64,000 nt of DNA from an uncultured Bacteroidales bacterium (GCA_944322025.1 CALUOH010000049.1:1-64000); one strand, 5' to 3'. Shown: positions 53,899-63,048, numbered from the stretch's first letter. The notes: generated from the sequence alone by a model not told the origin. Program-made: numbers and translations.

Positions 53899-53947
53899 CT
53901 AACAATTTTGTTAGCACAAAGGTATGGCATATTTCCGTGCCAACAAA
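53899..53947 (-). promoter_or_regulatory. Promoter and probable TetR operator
   Basis: The minus strand has TTTG (53947-53944), 19 bp, TACCTTTG (53924-53917). Immediately downstream, over the predicted +1, lies CTAACAA-TT-TTGTTAG (53899-53914), two perfect 7-bp half sites. A direct repeat AACAATTTTGT overlaps it. The layout predicts steric repression by the TetR protein. Confidence 0.75.
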
Positions 53948-54127
53948 ATAGTTATAACGTTTTTTATGGATTTTCTTTCCCTTTTCCCTGAAATGCCGCC
54001 CGATTTCATCCACATGACCTTCCACACCAAAACTCCTTAAAACAACACCCTCACCTCAAACGCCCACTCACACCGCCTCCTGTTCCGCACTCATAACCAC
54101 CTGTACCGCAAGGCGTTTCCTTACTTC

Positions 54128-54240
54128 CAGCCACCTCCCCGCTACCCTCTCCCTACCCTCAACCAAGCAAGTCGGTATTATTGCGCCTTTATTCGCCAAA
54201 TTGTTTCAAATCTTACACCCCATCGTGCCGTTACTCTTTT
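54128..54240. repeat. 11-bp brick array B2
   Basis: Bricks GCCACC 54130, GCTACC 54141, CCTACC 54152, CCAAGC 54163, then the conserved tail CGGTATTATTGCG, TTTATTCGCCAAATTG and TTTCAAATCTTACACC. The minus strand of 54137-54158 has four G runs (GGG TA GGG AGA GGG TAGC GGGG), a quadruplex motif. The rest of 53948-54336 is gene-free. Confidence 0.82.
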
Positions 54241-54336
54241 CACCCACTCCCCTCCCCCTGCACCGCATGACGAATTAAAGAAGTAAAGTATGATGGCAAC
54301 AACGCGGCAGATTGCCCGACCCTACACGCCCCCGGC

Positions 54337-56634
54337 TCAATTCCTGACAACTATCTTGGCATGTTCCGTCCGCGTATCTCACCCACAGCACATACACCCC
54401 CGCGCTGTACGGCACGGCTATACCGTTCTCCCCCGCGCTCACATCGAATGCCGCGACTGTCTGCCCCGCGCTGTTTATCACTCTCGCCTCTCCGCTTTCT
54501 GCCGACACGAGCCGCACCTCCTCTCCGGAGAATACTACGGTAGGACACACCTCTATATCCTCCTCCGCATACCTTTTGCGTACCACGGGACACGTAAACG
54601 CCCTCACTCCGTCATCCGCCCGCGTGAGCCGCGCCCTGTACTCCGCTGTAAAGTCATCATTCTCCGGCAGATACAGGATAGGGCTATCCTCGCCCGCCAT
54701 CCGCACTCCGTTCTTGTACCACTCGAACGCCGAGAAGCTGTAATCGCCGTTGTATCTCTCATTCCTGATGGCAAGCACATCGTTCCACCTCTGCGCCACT
54801 ACCGCTCTCGGGTAGAGCACATCCACCCGCACCCGCCTCTCCTCCGTGACGCATCCGCGCACATCTGCCTCTACGGCTGCATCATAGCTGCCCGGACGCA
54901 CCCCTTCCGGCATAGGCAATGCCAGCGCACCCTCTTCCGTCTCCACCGCCCCGTCAGTAAATCCCGCCCCGTGAGCCTCCTCGCCGAACCGTACTCTGCA
55001 TCCGGTCATCTCCGCACCCGTCAGTTCATACGGTATAATGAGCAGTGAGTCGTCGGCACACACCTCCGCGCTGTCCGCCACTGACAGCGAATAGTCTATC
55101 CGTGTGAGCGTCAGCCTGTGGATTATGGAGTCGCACTCGTACTCGCTGCTTCTGACGCTGTGCAGGTACACTCCTCCGTCTGTCAGCGTTATCCCCCATG
55201 AACACGCACATGCTCCCGTTACATACGGTATCCGCCCACTCCACCGTATCGGGCACTCTCTCCTCTACATGCAATACGGTTATGCTGTCGCACCCTGCCG
55301 CGCTCGTGTCAGCATGGTAATATACCCCCGGCGCGAAATCCGCGCTGTCCATGAACTCCGTCCACCTGTTCTCGCCAATAAGCTGCCCGCCGCACAAATA
55401 GGCATGCTCCTCTGTTATACCCTCCTCCAACGCAGGCACTTCCACTGTAAACCTCACCGTGTCCGCGCACTCCCCCGGCACTGCAACGGCCGTGAACGCA
55501 GCCTCTATCGTATCCCCGCTGTTCGGGAACAGCACCTCTACGCTGCGGTCTCCGTACTGTCCGTATTCCCCGAGGTCAAGCAGCTGCGAATGGCAGGCAG
55601 TGTCCACCGTGACGCTGTCTCTCCCGTTCAGCCCGTACATGTAGCTCCGGTTGTCGAATCTCACATAGTTACCCGCGTGCCGCGCTCCTGTATGAGCACA
55701 CGGCTTTCGGATACTGCGGCATTGTGGACATGCGCATATCGAAGCGGCACTCATGGTTCTTCTTGTCCATCACCGCTACATTGAACACCGACACATCGCC
55801 CTTCTCCGGCACGAACTTCTGCTCCCGGCTCAGCACAGTGCTGTCCGCATCCCCCTCCCTGCGCCACTCATAGTCGAACCCCTCCGGAGCTATGAGTGTG
55901 TCTCGACCCGTCCCGCATTCCATTCCTATTGTCCTGCGCTCCACGCACTCCATGGTAAAGTAGACGTATGACATATGCACGTACCATGCGCACGCGCGGG
56001 CAAGCACCTTGAACTTTATCTTCTGCCCGGCATACGGCGCAAGGTTGTACCCCACTGGCTCCCAGTCGCGCCATATCAGCCTGTCCGTGTTCGCCGTTCC
56101 TCCGTACAGCTGCCACCCCTCTGTCGCAGCCGTATCTCCATAACACACTTTATAGTTGCATTCGCGGTCTATCGATGCCCCGCTCATGTTTGTGATGTAA
56201 AGGAAAAGCGATGGATTACTGCTCGACGGCGAATGTATGGGATATGGCATAGTCTGCACTGCCGCATAGCGCACTATCAGTACCATGTTCGAGTTCTCAG
56301 GTATGTCGAGTGTATAGGTAAGGCTTTGGGAGAAGTTCGCCCCCTGCTGACTGCCGAGCCTGACAGATTTGCTGTGCCCTTGCGGTATGGTGCGTAGCAG
56401 CGGGACGTGCATGTCACGCTCCGATGTGTCAATGTGTACCGTGTGAAGTGAATTGGGGTTGTCCGGGCCGTAGTCTCTCACCCCATTGTGGCTCTCATTG
56501 TTGTTATACCACGATGCGGCGACCGCCCCGTCTGTCAGGTCAGTAAAGTCAATGCCCAAATCTGTTGTGTTCTGGGCATACAGTGCCGGCAGGCACAGCA
56601 CGAGGAGCAATATGAGGTATGTTCGCGGCCGCAT
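54337..56634 (-). pseudogene. Type IX secretion cargo protein, broken by three frameshifts
   Basis: A gene of about 765 codons, starting MRPRTYLILLLVLCLPALYA (signal peptide). Frame 1 runs to about 55674; frame 2 to about 55197; frame 3 to about 54361; a last shift reaches the stop at 54337. Each break is restored by removing one base: GGG to GG at 55672-55674, GGGGG to GGGG at 55193-55197, and one T near 54361. The restored C terminus reads SAGVYVLWVRYADGTAKIVV then RN and stop, a type A sorting domain of type IX cargo. The middle has repeated Cys-rich beta modules of no recognised family. Its promoter is still intact. Confidence 0.82.
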
Positions 56635-56657
56635 AAACCGGGCTTTGGTCTGTCACC

Positions 56658-56689
56658 CAAAGTTATGCAATATATTTCACAACGCCAAA
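56658..56689 (-). promoter_or_regulatory. Promoter of the broken T9SS cargo gene
   Basis: The minus strand has TTTG (56689-56686), a 20-bp spacer and TAACTTTG (56665-56658), about 24 bp before the ATG. Confidence 0.75.
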
Positions 56690-56710
56690 CCACGCAGTGC
56701 GGCCATTGGT

Positions 56711-57469
56711 TCACTCTACGTCAAACACCTGCGGCGGGTATTCCGCTTCGAGGAAATAGAGCCCGCACGCGGGAACCGAATGCCCGGCGGCACAGCGGTC
56801 ACGCCTCTCTATGATGCGCGCCACATCTGCCGCAGTCGATTTCCCCCGCCCTACATCGAGCAGAGTACCCACTATCGCGCGGACCATGTTCCGCAGGAAA
56901 CGGTTGGCCTTCACTGTAAAGACTAACTCATCCCCCTCTTGCCGCCAACCCGCCTCCATTATGATACAGTCGTTGGTCTTAACATCGGTATGCACTTTAC
57001 TGAAACTCGTAAAGTCCCTGTAATCGAACAGCACCTGTGCCGCCTCGTTCATCGCATCGAGGTCAAGAGGGTAATGCACGTATGCCGCCAGCCCGTCAAG
57101 AAACGGCGACTTGCTCAGCGCGATACGGTATTCATATTTGCGAGACATCGCGTCGAACCGCGCATGGGCATCCTCCCGCACTCGCACTATCCTGTTGACA
57201 GCTATATCCCTTGGCAGCAGGCTGTTTAGCGATGCTTTCAGGCGCGGTAAATTTTCTATCGGCTTCGGGCTGTCGAAATGCGCTGCCATGTTGCGCGCAT
57301 GTACTCCGGCATCTGTCCTCCCTGCCGCTACTGGCTCTGTCTCCGTGCGCAATATTGTTGAAAGAGCCTTGCCGAGCACCTCCTGCACCGCCAACCCGTT
57401 GGGCTGCCTCTGCCATCCGCAGTACGCCGCGCCGTTATATGCGAAATAGATAAAATAACGGTATGCCAT
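56711..57469 (-). CDS. truA: tRNA pseudouridine synthase A
   Basis: Makes pseudouridine at tRNA positions 38-40. 252 residues. The catalytic Asp is in PVAAGRTDAGVHARNMAAHF near residue 52; YFIYFAYNGAAYCGWQRQPN at the N terminus and FLRNMVRAIVGTLLDVGRGK near residue 195 are family motifs. Its stop lies 22 bp beyond the promoter of the broken cargo gene, on the same strand. No TAnnTTTG box was seen just upstream. Confidence 0.96.
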   Translation of the reverse strand: MAYRYFIYFAYNGAAYCGWQRQPNGLAVQEVLGKALSTILRTETEPVAAGRTDAGVHARNMAAHFDSPKPIENLPRLKASLNSLLPRDIAVNRIVRVREDAHARFDAMSRKYEYRIALSKSPFLDGLAAYVHYPLDLDAMNEAAQVLFDYRDFTSFSKVHTDVKTNDCIIMEAGWRQEGDELVFTVKANRFLRNMVRAIVGTLLDVGRGKSTAADVARIIERRDRCAAGHSVPACGLYFLEAEYPPQVFDVE

Positions 57470-57493
57470 AATCTATAGTCCCTATGCCATTAA

Positions 57494-57543
57494 AGTCAGG
57501 GCGCGGCAGATATGCCTGCTGCCACATCCGCCACGCCCTGACT
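57494..57543 (-). terminator. Hairpin after nrdJ
   Basis: AGTCAGGGCG-GGC-GAT pairs with ATC-GCC-CGCCCTGACT with two mismatches, loop about 14 nt. It lies 27 bp past the nrdJ stop; the T run is poor. Confidence 0.65.
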
Positions 57544-57569
57544 CTCATTATATGCTTGATGACTGTCGC

Positions 57570-60149
57570 CTATCCTCCGCACTTGGAGAATCCGCAGTTG
57601 CTGCATACGAAGCACCCCTCCTTGACCACTATCGAATGCTGATGGCACTCCGGGCACTCCATCGACTTTATCTCCGTACCGTCAGGCATGTATTTCTTCA
57701 ACGCCCTCGACACGCCGTTCTTCCATGTGTTTATCGAGTCGCTGTCGAGCTGAAGCCCGTCGACCAGCTTAATCACTTGGTCTATCGGCATACCGTACCT
57801 CAGCACTCCGGATATCAGCTTGGCATAGTTCCAGTACTCCTTGTCGAACTTGTGAGACAGCCCCTCTATCGTAGTCTTGTAACCCCGCGTGTTCTTATAC
57901 TGGAAGTCGTAGCGGCGGCGGCCCTCCTCATCCGTAGTCTTGATTATCTTACCCACTGTCACCGACTTAGGCAGCAGAAGCCCGTCCTCATCATCGGCGA
58001 GACCGGTGAATATCTCGTATGGCTTGCCGTCCCTTATGCCGACAAAGGCTATCCACTTCTCCTTGTTATTCTGGAAGCGCACCACGTCGCAGTCCAGTTC
58101 TTTCGGGCGGACAAGCACCTCCTGACTGTAGCACACACACCGTTTGTCGTCTTTCTTTTTCTCCCGGTCTTCTTTTGTGGCAGTCACGAGTACACCGGCA
58201 CGCGAGCCGTCGCGGTATATCGTACAGCCTTTGCAACCTGAACGCCACGCCTCGAGATACAACTCCGACACAAGCTCCTCCGTGACAGTTGACGGCAGAT
58301 TGATAGTGACGCTTATGCTGTGGTCCACCCACTTCTGTACCCTGCCCTGCATACGTACTTTCATGAGCCAGTCCACGTCGTTAGCCGTGGCTTTATAGTA
58401 TGGCGATTTCTTGACCAGCTCGTCAAGCTCCTCCTGCGAATAGTTCTTCTCCGTGTCATACCCGTTGACCTTCATCCACATGGCGAACTTGTGATGGAAC
58501 ACGATATACTCCTCCCAGCTGTCCCCCTCGCTATCCACAAAATCCACTCGCACGTTGACATCGTTCGGGTTCACCTTCCTGCGGCGTTTGTACACAGGCA
58601 TGAACGCCGGCTCTATGCCCGATGTTGTCTGCGTCATAATGCTTGTCGTGCCTGTCGGCGCCACAGTGAGGCACGCAATGTTCCTGCGCCCGTATTTCAC
58701 CATCTGGTCATACAGTTCGCGGTCGGCATTCTTTATCCTGTTTATGAATGGATTATGCTTCTCCCTCTCCGCGTCATATATGCTGAACGCACCGCGCTCC
58801 TTGGCCATCTCCACCGACGAGCGGTATGCCTCCAAGGCTATCGTGCGGTGCACCTCCTCAGAAAAGTCCGTCGCCTCTTCCGAACCGTAGCGCAGACCCA
58901 TTGCGGCAAGCATGTCGCCCTCCGCCGTGATGCCCACTCCGGTACGTCTGCCGCTCAACGTCTTGTCCTTGATTTTCTCCCACAGATCAAACTCCGTCTG
59001 CTTCACCAGTTTGCTCTCAGGGTCAGACTCTATCTTCTCTATTATCCTGTCTATCTTCTCTATCTCTAGGTCGATTATGTCGTCCATTATCCTCTGCGCA
59101 TATCTCACATGGAGTTTGAACAGGTCGAAATCGAACGTGGCATCCGGCGTAAACGGATTGCGCACGTATGAGAACAGATTGATTGCCAGCAGTCGGCAAC
59201 TGTCGTATGGACAGAGCGGTATCTCCCCGCACGGGTTTGTCGACACTGTACGGTATCCGAGGTCGGCATAGCAGTCCGGCACTGACTCCCTGATGATGGT
59301 ATCCCAGAACAGCACGCCCGGCTCTGCCGACTTCCATGCGTTGTGTATTATCTTCTTCCACAGCGTCCGCGCGTCTATCTCGTTCGTAACCCACGGCGAC
59401 GGCGAGTCCACAGGATACTGCCTCACATACTTCTCCCCGTTCTCCACCGCGTGCATGAACCCGTCATCTATCTTGACCGATATGTTCGCCCCGGTTATCT
59501 TCCCCTGTTCGAGCTTCGCGTCAATGAACTTCTCCGAGTCCGGATGCTTGATTGACACCGAGAGCATAAGCGCACCGCGCCTGCCCCCCTGCGCCACCTC
59601 ACGTGTGGAGTTGGAATAACGCTCCATGAACGGCACGATACCGGTCGATGTCAAGGCCGAATTCTTCACCGGCGAACCCTCCGGACGTATGTGCGAGAGG
59701 TCATGCCCCACTCCGCCGCGCCGCTTCATCAGCTGCACCTGCTCCTCGTCTATCTTAAATATGCCGCCATACGAGTCCGCCGCGCCGTCTATGCCTATCA
59801 CAAAACAGTTGGACAGCGACGACACCTGAAAATTGTTCCCTATTCCTGTCATAGGGCTGCCCTGTGGCACGATATACCTGAAATCACGGAACAGCTCAAA
59901 CAGTTCCTCCTCCGACAGCGGGTTGGGATATTTCGCCTCCACCCGCGCCACCTCTCGTGCGAGCCTGTGGTGCATGTCGTCCGGAGTCCTCTCATACAGA
60001 TTATGGTCCGAATCTTTCAGGGCATACTTGTTAACCCATACCTGAGCCGCAAGCTCGTCTCCCTTAAAATAATCGACAGACGCCTTCTTGGCATCATCTT
60101 CCTGATAAATTTGGTTTTCCACGATTGATATATTTTTCTTGACTTTCAA
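57570..60149 (-). CDS. nrdJ: Adenosylcobalamin-dependent (class II) ribonucleotide reductase
   Basis: Reduces ribonucleotides to deoxyribonucleotides using B12. 859 residues. VSSLSNCFVIGIDGAADSYG near residue 108 holds the first active-site Cys; TNPCGEIPLCPYDSCRLLA near residue 310 carries the N-C-E catalytic set; LTVAPTGTTSIMTQTTSGIE near residue 495 is the phosphate-binding part. The C terminus has CPECHQHSIVVKEGCFVCSN then CGFSKCGG, cysteine pairs for thiol exchange and/or zinc. No B12 riboswitch was seen upstream; instead there is a 15-bp direct repeat at 60.2 kb. Confidence 0.96.
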   Translation of the reverse strand: MKVKKNISIVENQIYQEDDAKKASVDYFKGDELAAQVWVNKYALKDSDHNLYERTPDDMHHRLAREVARVEAKYPNPLSEEELFELFRDFRYIVPQGSPMTGIGNNFQVSSLSNCFVIGIDGAADSYGGIFKIDEEQVQLMKRRGGVGHDLSHIRPEGSPVKNSALTSTGIVPFMERYSNSTREVAQGGRRGALMLSVSIKHPDSEKFIDAKLEQGKITGANISVKIDDGFMHAVENGEKYVRQYPVDSPSPWVTNEIDARTLWKKIIHNAWKSAEPGVLFWDTIIRESVPDCYADLGYRTVSTNPCGEIPLCPYDSCRLLAINLFSYVRNPFTPDATFDFDLFKLHVRYAQRIMDDIIDLEIEKIDRIIEKIESDPESKLVKQTEFDLWEKIKDKTLSGRRTGVGITAEGDMLAAMGLRYGSEEATDFSEEVHRTIALEAYRSSVEMAKERGAFSIYDAEREKHNPFINRIKNADRELYDQMVKYGRRNIACLTVAPTGTTSIMTQTTSGIEPAFMPVYKRRRKVNPNDVNVRVDFVDSEGDSWEEYIVFHHKFAMWMKVNGYDTEKNYSQEELDELVKKSPYYKATANDVDWLMKVRMQGRVQKWVDHSISVTINLPSTVTEELVSELYLEAWRSGCKGCTIYRDGSRAGVLVTATKEDREKKKDDKRCVCYSQEVLVRPKELDCDVVRFQNNKEKWIAFVGIRDGKPYEIFTGLADDEDGLLLPKSVTVGKIIKTTDEEGRRRYDFQYKNTRGYKTTIEGLSHKFDKEYWNYAKLISGVLRYGMPIDQVIKLVDGLQLDSDSINTWKNGVSRALKKYMPDGTEIKSMECPECHQHSIVVKEGCFVCSNCGFSKCGG

Positions 60150-60209
60150 ACCTGAATCAGCAATGGCAGTTCTCCAAAATATTCCCTATCCAATACGCTA
60201 ACCACACCG

Positions 60210-60342
60210 AAAGTTATCCGTTTTTATTTCCCTTCTTTTTGATTATCAATAAAATATTATACATATCTCCCCATAAAAGTTATCCGTTTTGGACAACTGT
60301 CCCCACAAACAAGTACTCCGTTTGTGACACTCTGCAAAGTAA
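60210..60342 (-). promoter_or_regulatory. nrdJ upstream region with direct repeats
   Basis: AAAGTTATCCGTTTT occurs at 60210-60224 and again at 60276-60290, 66 bp apart. A 7-bp hairpin (CACAAAC/GTTTGTG) lies at about 60304-60328. A near-consensus -7 box, TTACTTTG, is at 60342-60335 on the minus strand. It does not match the NrdR box. The repeats could bind a regulator. Confidence 0.5.
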
Positions 60343-60526
60343 ATACAAAACTCCAACATAGACAACTTTTCATCCAATCTTTTTTCCGAAACTTATCCAC
60401 ACCATCATACACAGCCTGCTCCTCTATCGTGAATGGCGTCATCCTCACGCCCTCCGGCACATTTTCCTCAGTCAGCACTCTATCCAAAGCCCCGCCATAT
60501 CCTCCCTCGCGCCTCTTCTTCCCAAA

Positions 60527-60600
60527 ATGCAAACTAAGGTTAAAAACACGTACTCTCGAGCCAACCGTCAGCCATCCCCTCCGAAGCCCCTCCCCACTCC
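60527..60600 (+). repeat. Element A, copy A13
   Basis: Head AACTAAGGTTAAAAACACG ending TACTCTCG at 60558, then GCCAAC 60560, GCCATC 60571, CGAAGC 60582, each 11 bp apart. Between the nrdJ upstream region and the helicase terminator. Confidence 0.87.
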
Positions 60601-60662
60601 AACCTTCACAACGGCATATCTCATCACACGCTCCGCCCGCCCTCCTCCGCTCCACGTCAAAC

Positions 60663-60694
60663 AAAAAACGCCGCAGAGGCATCCCCCTGCGGCG
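60663..60694 (-). terminator. Terminator of the DEAD-box helicase gene
   Basis: On the minus strand CGCCGCAG pairs with CTGCGGCG across a 10-nt loop and is followed by six T. 24 bp past the stop. Confidence 0.9.
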
Positions 60695-60717
60695 CAGTCA
60701 CATATAACTTCCCACTC

Positions 60718-62589
60718 TTACTTCTTATTCTTCCTCCACGGCTTCTCCATGTCAAACGCAAAGTCGGCAAACTCATCCTTAAACAGGTCGTCATACTGCT
60801 TGAACGTATTCACCTTACCCTCCCTGCGCTTCTCCCTCGCACTCTTCTCGCGGCTCTTCTTGCCGTCGCCGCGCCCGTCCGTGCGGAACTGCGCGAACGG
60901 CCTCTCGTCCCCGCGCTTCTCCTTACGCCCTTTCGGGCTGTCATCCTTGCGTCTTCCGCCCCTCTCGCGCTCCTCTGCCACGACAACATTATATCCGCTC
61001 CTCCCCGACGCGAACGCGTCAAGCACCTGCTGCGCCTGGTCGGCAAACACATCGAAGAATGTATAGCGCGGTGTCACCTCTATGTCTCCCACGCTTATCG
61101 ACTTGTCCTGCGTCGTGTCGTTTATTATCCCCAGCACCGTCCGCGGGTTCGCGTTGTGCCTCCCGCCGAAGTTCATCTTCATCCTCACCTTGCGCCCGCG
61201 TTCGCCGCGCTTGCCCCCTTCCTTCTTGCCTTCGCGCTTACCGCCTTTCTCCTTATCGCGCACCTCCACATTCAGGTCCTTCGCGTCCTTGTAATAGTCA
61301 AGGAAACGGTTGAACTCCAGCGACACGAAGCGCGCTATCACATCCTCCTTCGTCAGGTACGACAGCTTCGCGTATATCTGCTCCATATACGGCTCTATCT
61401 GCTCTATGTTCACATTGACATTCTCCATCTTGTCTATCAGATGGAACAGCTGACGCTTGCAGATATCCAGCCCGTTCGGCACAGGCATCTGCGTGAACTC
61501 CTTCTTGATTATCCGCTCTATCTCCCTGATTCTCTTCCTCTCGCGCGTATGTATGATAGAGATTGACACACCCTTCTTACCCGCGCGCCCCGTGCGCCCG
61601 CTCCTGTGCGTATACACCTCCACATCGTCAGGAAGATTATAGTTTATCACATGCGTCAGGTCACTCACGTCCAGACCCCTCGCAGCCACATCCGTAGCCA
61701 CCAGCACCTGCAGGTTGCGTATCCTGAAACGGTTCATAACCGTATCCCTCTGCGCCTGGCTCAGGTCGCCGTGCAGCGCGTCCGCGTTATACCCGTCCTT
61801 CATCAGCTTCTCCGCCACATCCTTCGTCTCCTGGCGCGTACGGCAGAACACTATACCATAAATATCCGGATTCATGTCCACTATCCTCTTCAGTGCGAGA
61901 TACCTGTTCTCCGCCTTCACCATATAGTAGATATGCTCCACATTCTCCGCCCCCGCATTCCGCGTCCCCACGGCAATCTCCTCCGCATCCTTCATATAAC
62001 GCTTCGCTATCCGCGCTATCTCCTTCGGCATCGTAGCCGAGAAAAGCAGCGTACGCCTCTCCTCCGGCACCGACTGCAATATCGTCTCCAAATCCTCTTG
62101 GAAACCCATGTTCAGCATCTCGTCCGCCTCATCCAGCACCAGATACTTCACCTCCGACAGCCTCACCTTACCCCTGTTTATCAGGTCGATTAGCCTTCCC
62201 GGAGTAGCCACCAGCACCTGAGGCTGAACATCCAGCTGACGGAACTGCGTCACAATATTCTCCCCGCCGTACACAGGCACAATACGCGTACCCCTCATAT
62301 ACCGCGCATAATTCTTGAAGTCATTCGAAATCTGTATGCACAGTTCCCTCGTGGGCGCGAGCACAAGAGCCTGTATGGCCTTCAGCTCCTCATCCACCAT
62401 AGTCAGTATCGGCAGCCCGAAAGCCGCCGTCTTGCCCGTACCAGTCTGCGCCAGCGCAACGAGGTCGCGCTCCTCATTCAGCATGTATGGGATTACTTGT
62501 GCCTGAACAGGCATCGGATTTTCATAACCGAGTTCGGTTATCGCATTGAGAATTTCCGGACGTAGTCCGAGGTCTTGAAATGATACCAT
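60718..62589 (-). CDS. DEAD-box RNA helicase with DbpA-type RNA-binding domain
   Basis: 623 residues. Helicase core: Q motif (GLRPEILNAITELGYENPMP then VQAQVIP), Walker A ALAQTGTGKTAAFGLP near residue 47, VLDEADEMLNMGF near residue 152 (DEAD), LLFSATMPKEIARIAKRYMK near residue 183 (SAT) and YTHRSGRTGRAGKKGVSISI near residue 325. A basic, Lys/Gly-rich linker (about 440-470) leads to DKSISVGDIEVTPRYTFFDV near residue 495, the RNA-binding domain of DbpA/CsdA, and a charged tail. Probably acts in ribosome assembly or RNA decay, like DeaD. Confidence 0.93.
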   Translation of the reverse strand: MVSFQDLGLRPEILNAITELGYENPMPVQAQVIPYMLNEERDLVALAQTGTGKTAAFGLPILTMVDEELKAIQALVLAPTRELCIQISNDFKNYARYMRGTRIVPVYGGENIVTQFRQLDVQPQVLVATPGRLIDLINRGKVRLSEVKYLVLDEADEMLNMGFQEDLETILQSVPEERRTLLFSATMPKEIARIAKRYMKDAEEIAVGTRNAGAENVEHIYYMVKAENRYLALKRIVDMNPDIYGIVFCRTRQETKDVAEKLMKDGYNADALHGDLSQAQRDTVMNRFRIRNLQVLVATDVAARGLDVSDLTHVINYNLPDDVEVYTHRSGRTGRAGKKGVSISIIHTRERKRIREIERIIKKEFTQMPVPNGLDICKRQLFHLIDKMENVNVNIEQIEPYMEQIYAKLSYLTKEDVIARFVSLEFNRFLDYYKDAKDLNVEVRDKEKGGKREGKKEGGKRGERGRKVRMKMNFGGRHNANPRTVLGIINDTTQDKSISVGDIEVTPRYTFFDVFADQAQQVLDAFASGRSGYNVVVAEERERGGRRKDDSPKGRKEKRGDERPFAQFRTDGRGDGKKSREKSAREKRREGKVNTFKQYDDLFKDEFADFAFDMEKPWRKNKK

Positions 62590-62856
62590 TAAATATAAAG
62601 ATTAGAAACACGCCCCGGCACATCACGACTCCGCCAAACCCTCCCCCGCAGGACTTCACAGCCCCGCACTCGCGGACAAGCGCACACCCGCACCCTCCGC
62701 AGCCCTACCGCGCGCCGCCTCCATCCTCGGCCGCGCACCCGGGCATCAGCACTGTCAGACAGGAAAACTCCCGTCCCGCCCAAAGGCTCTGACAGAGACA
62801 AACATCCGCAGACGATATGAATAAAAAACTCCCCTCTCTCAGGGGCAAAATTTTTG

Positions 62857-62887
62857 CAAAGTTACGACAAATCCCCCACATACACAA
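62857..62887 (-). promoter_or_regulatory. Promoter for the DEAD-box helicase gene
   Basis: The minus strand has TTG (62887-62885), a 20-bp spacer and TAACTTTG (62864-62857). The leader would be about 260 nt, long for the window but common for deaD-like genes. Confidence 0.65.
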
Positions 62888-62910
62888 CCCCCAATCCACA
62901 CCCATCCCGT

Positions 62911-62975
62911 TCATGTTAATCAAGGTTAAAAACACGTACTCTCGCGCCAATTCTCAGGCAGCTTTCCAATATCCT
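62911..62975 (+). repeat. Element A, copy A14
   Basis: Head GTTAATCAAGGTTAAAAACA ending CGTACTCTCG at 62944, then GCCAAT 62946, GGCAGC 62957 and a decayed third brick (62968). Between the helicase promoter and the rho terminator. Confidence 0.82.
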
Positions 62976-63004
62976 CCCCCCCCTGCCCACCATTCCACCG
63001 CACG

Positions 63005-63048
63005 AAAAAGCGCGGGCCGTACACACATTGCATGCGTACGGCCCGCGC
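63005..63048 (-). terminator. Terminator of rho
   Basis: GCGCGGGCCGTAC pairs perfectly with GTACGGCCCGCGC, loop 13 nt, followed on the minus strand by five T. 22 bp past the rho stop. Confidence 0.92.

Noticed and set aside
60150-60360. Cobalamin riboswitch before nrdJ
   Set aside because: No B12-box-like sequence or the characteristic multi-stem order was found on the minus strand.
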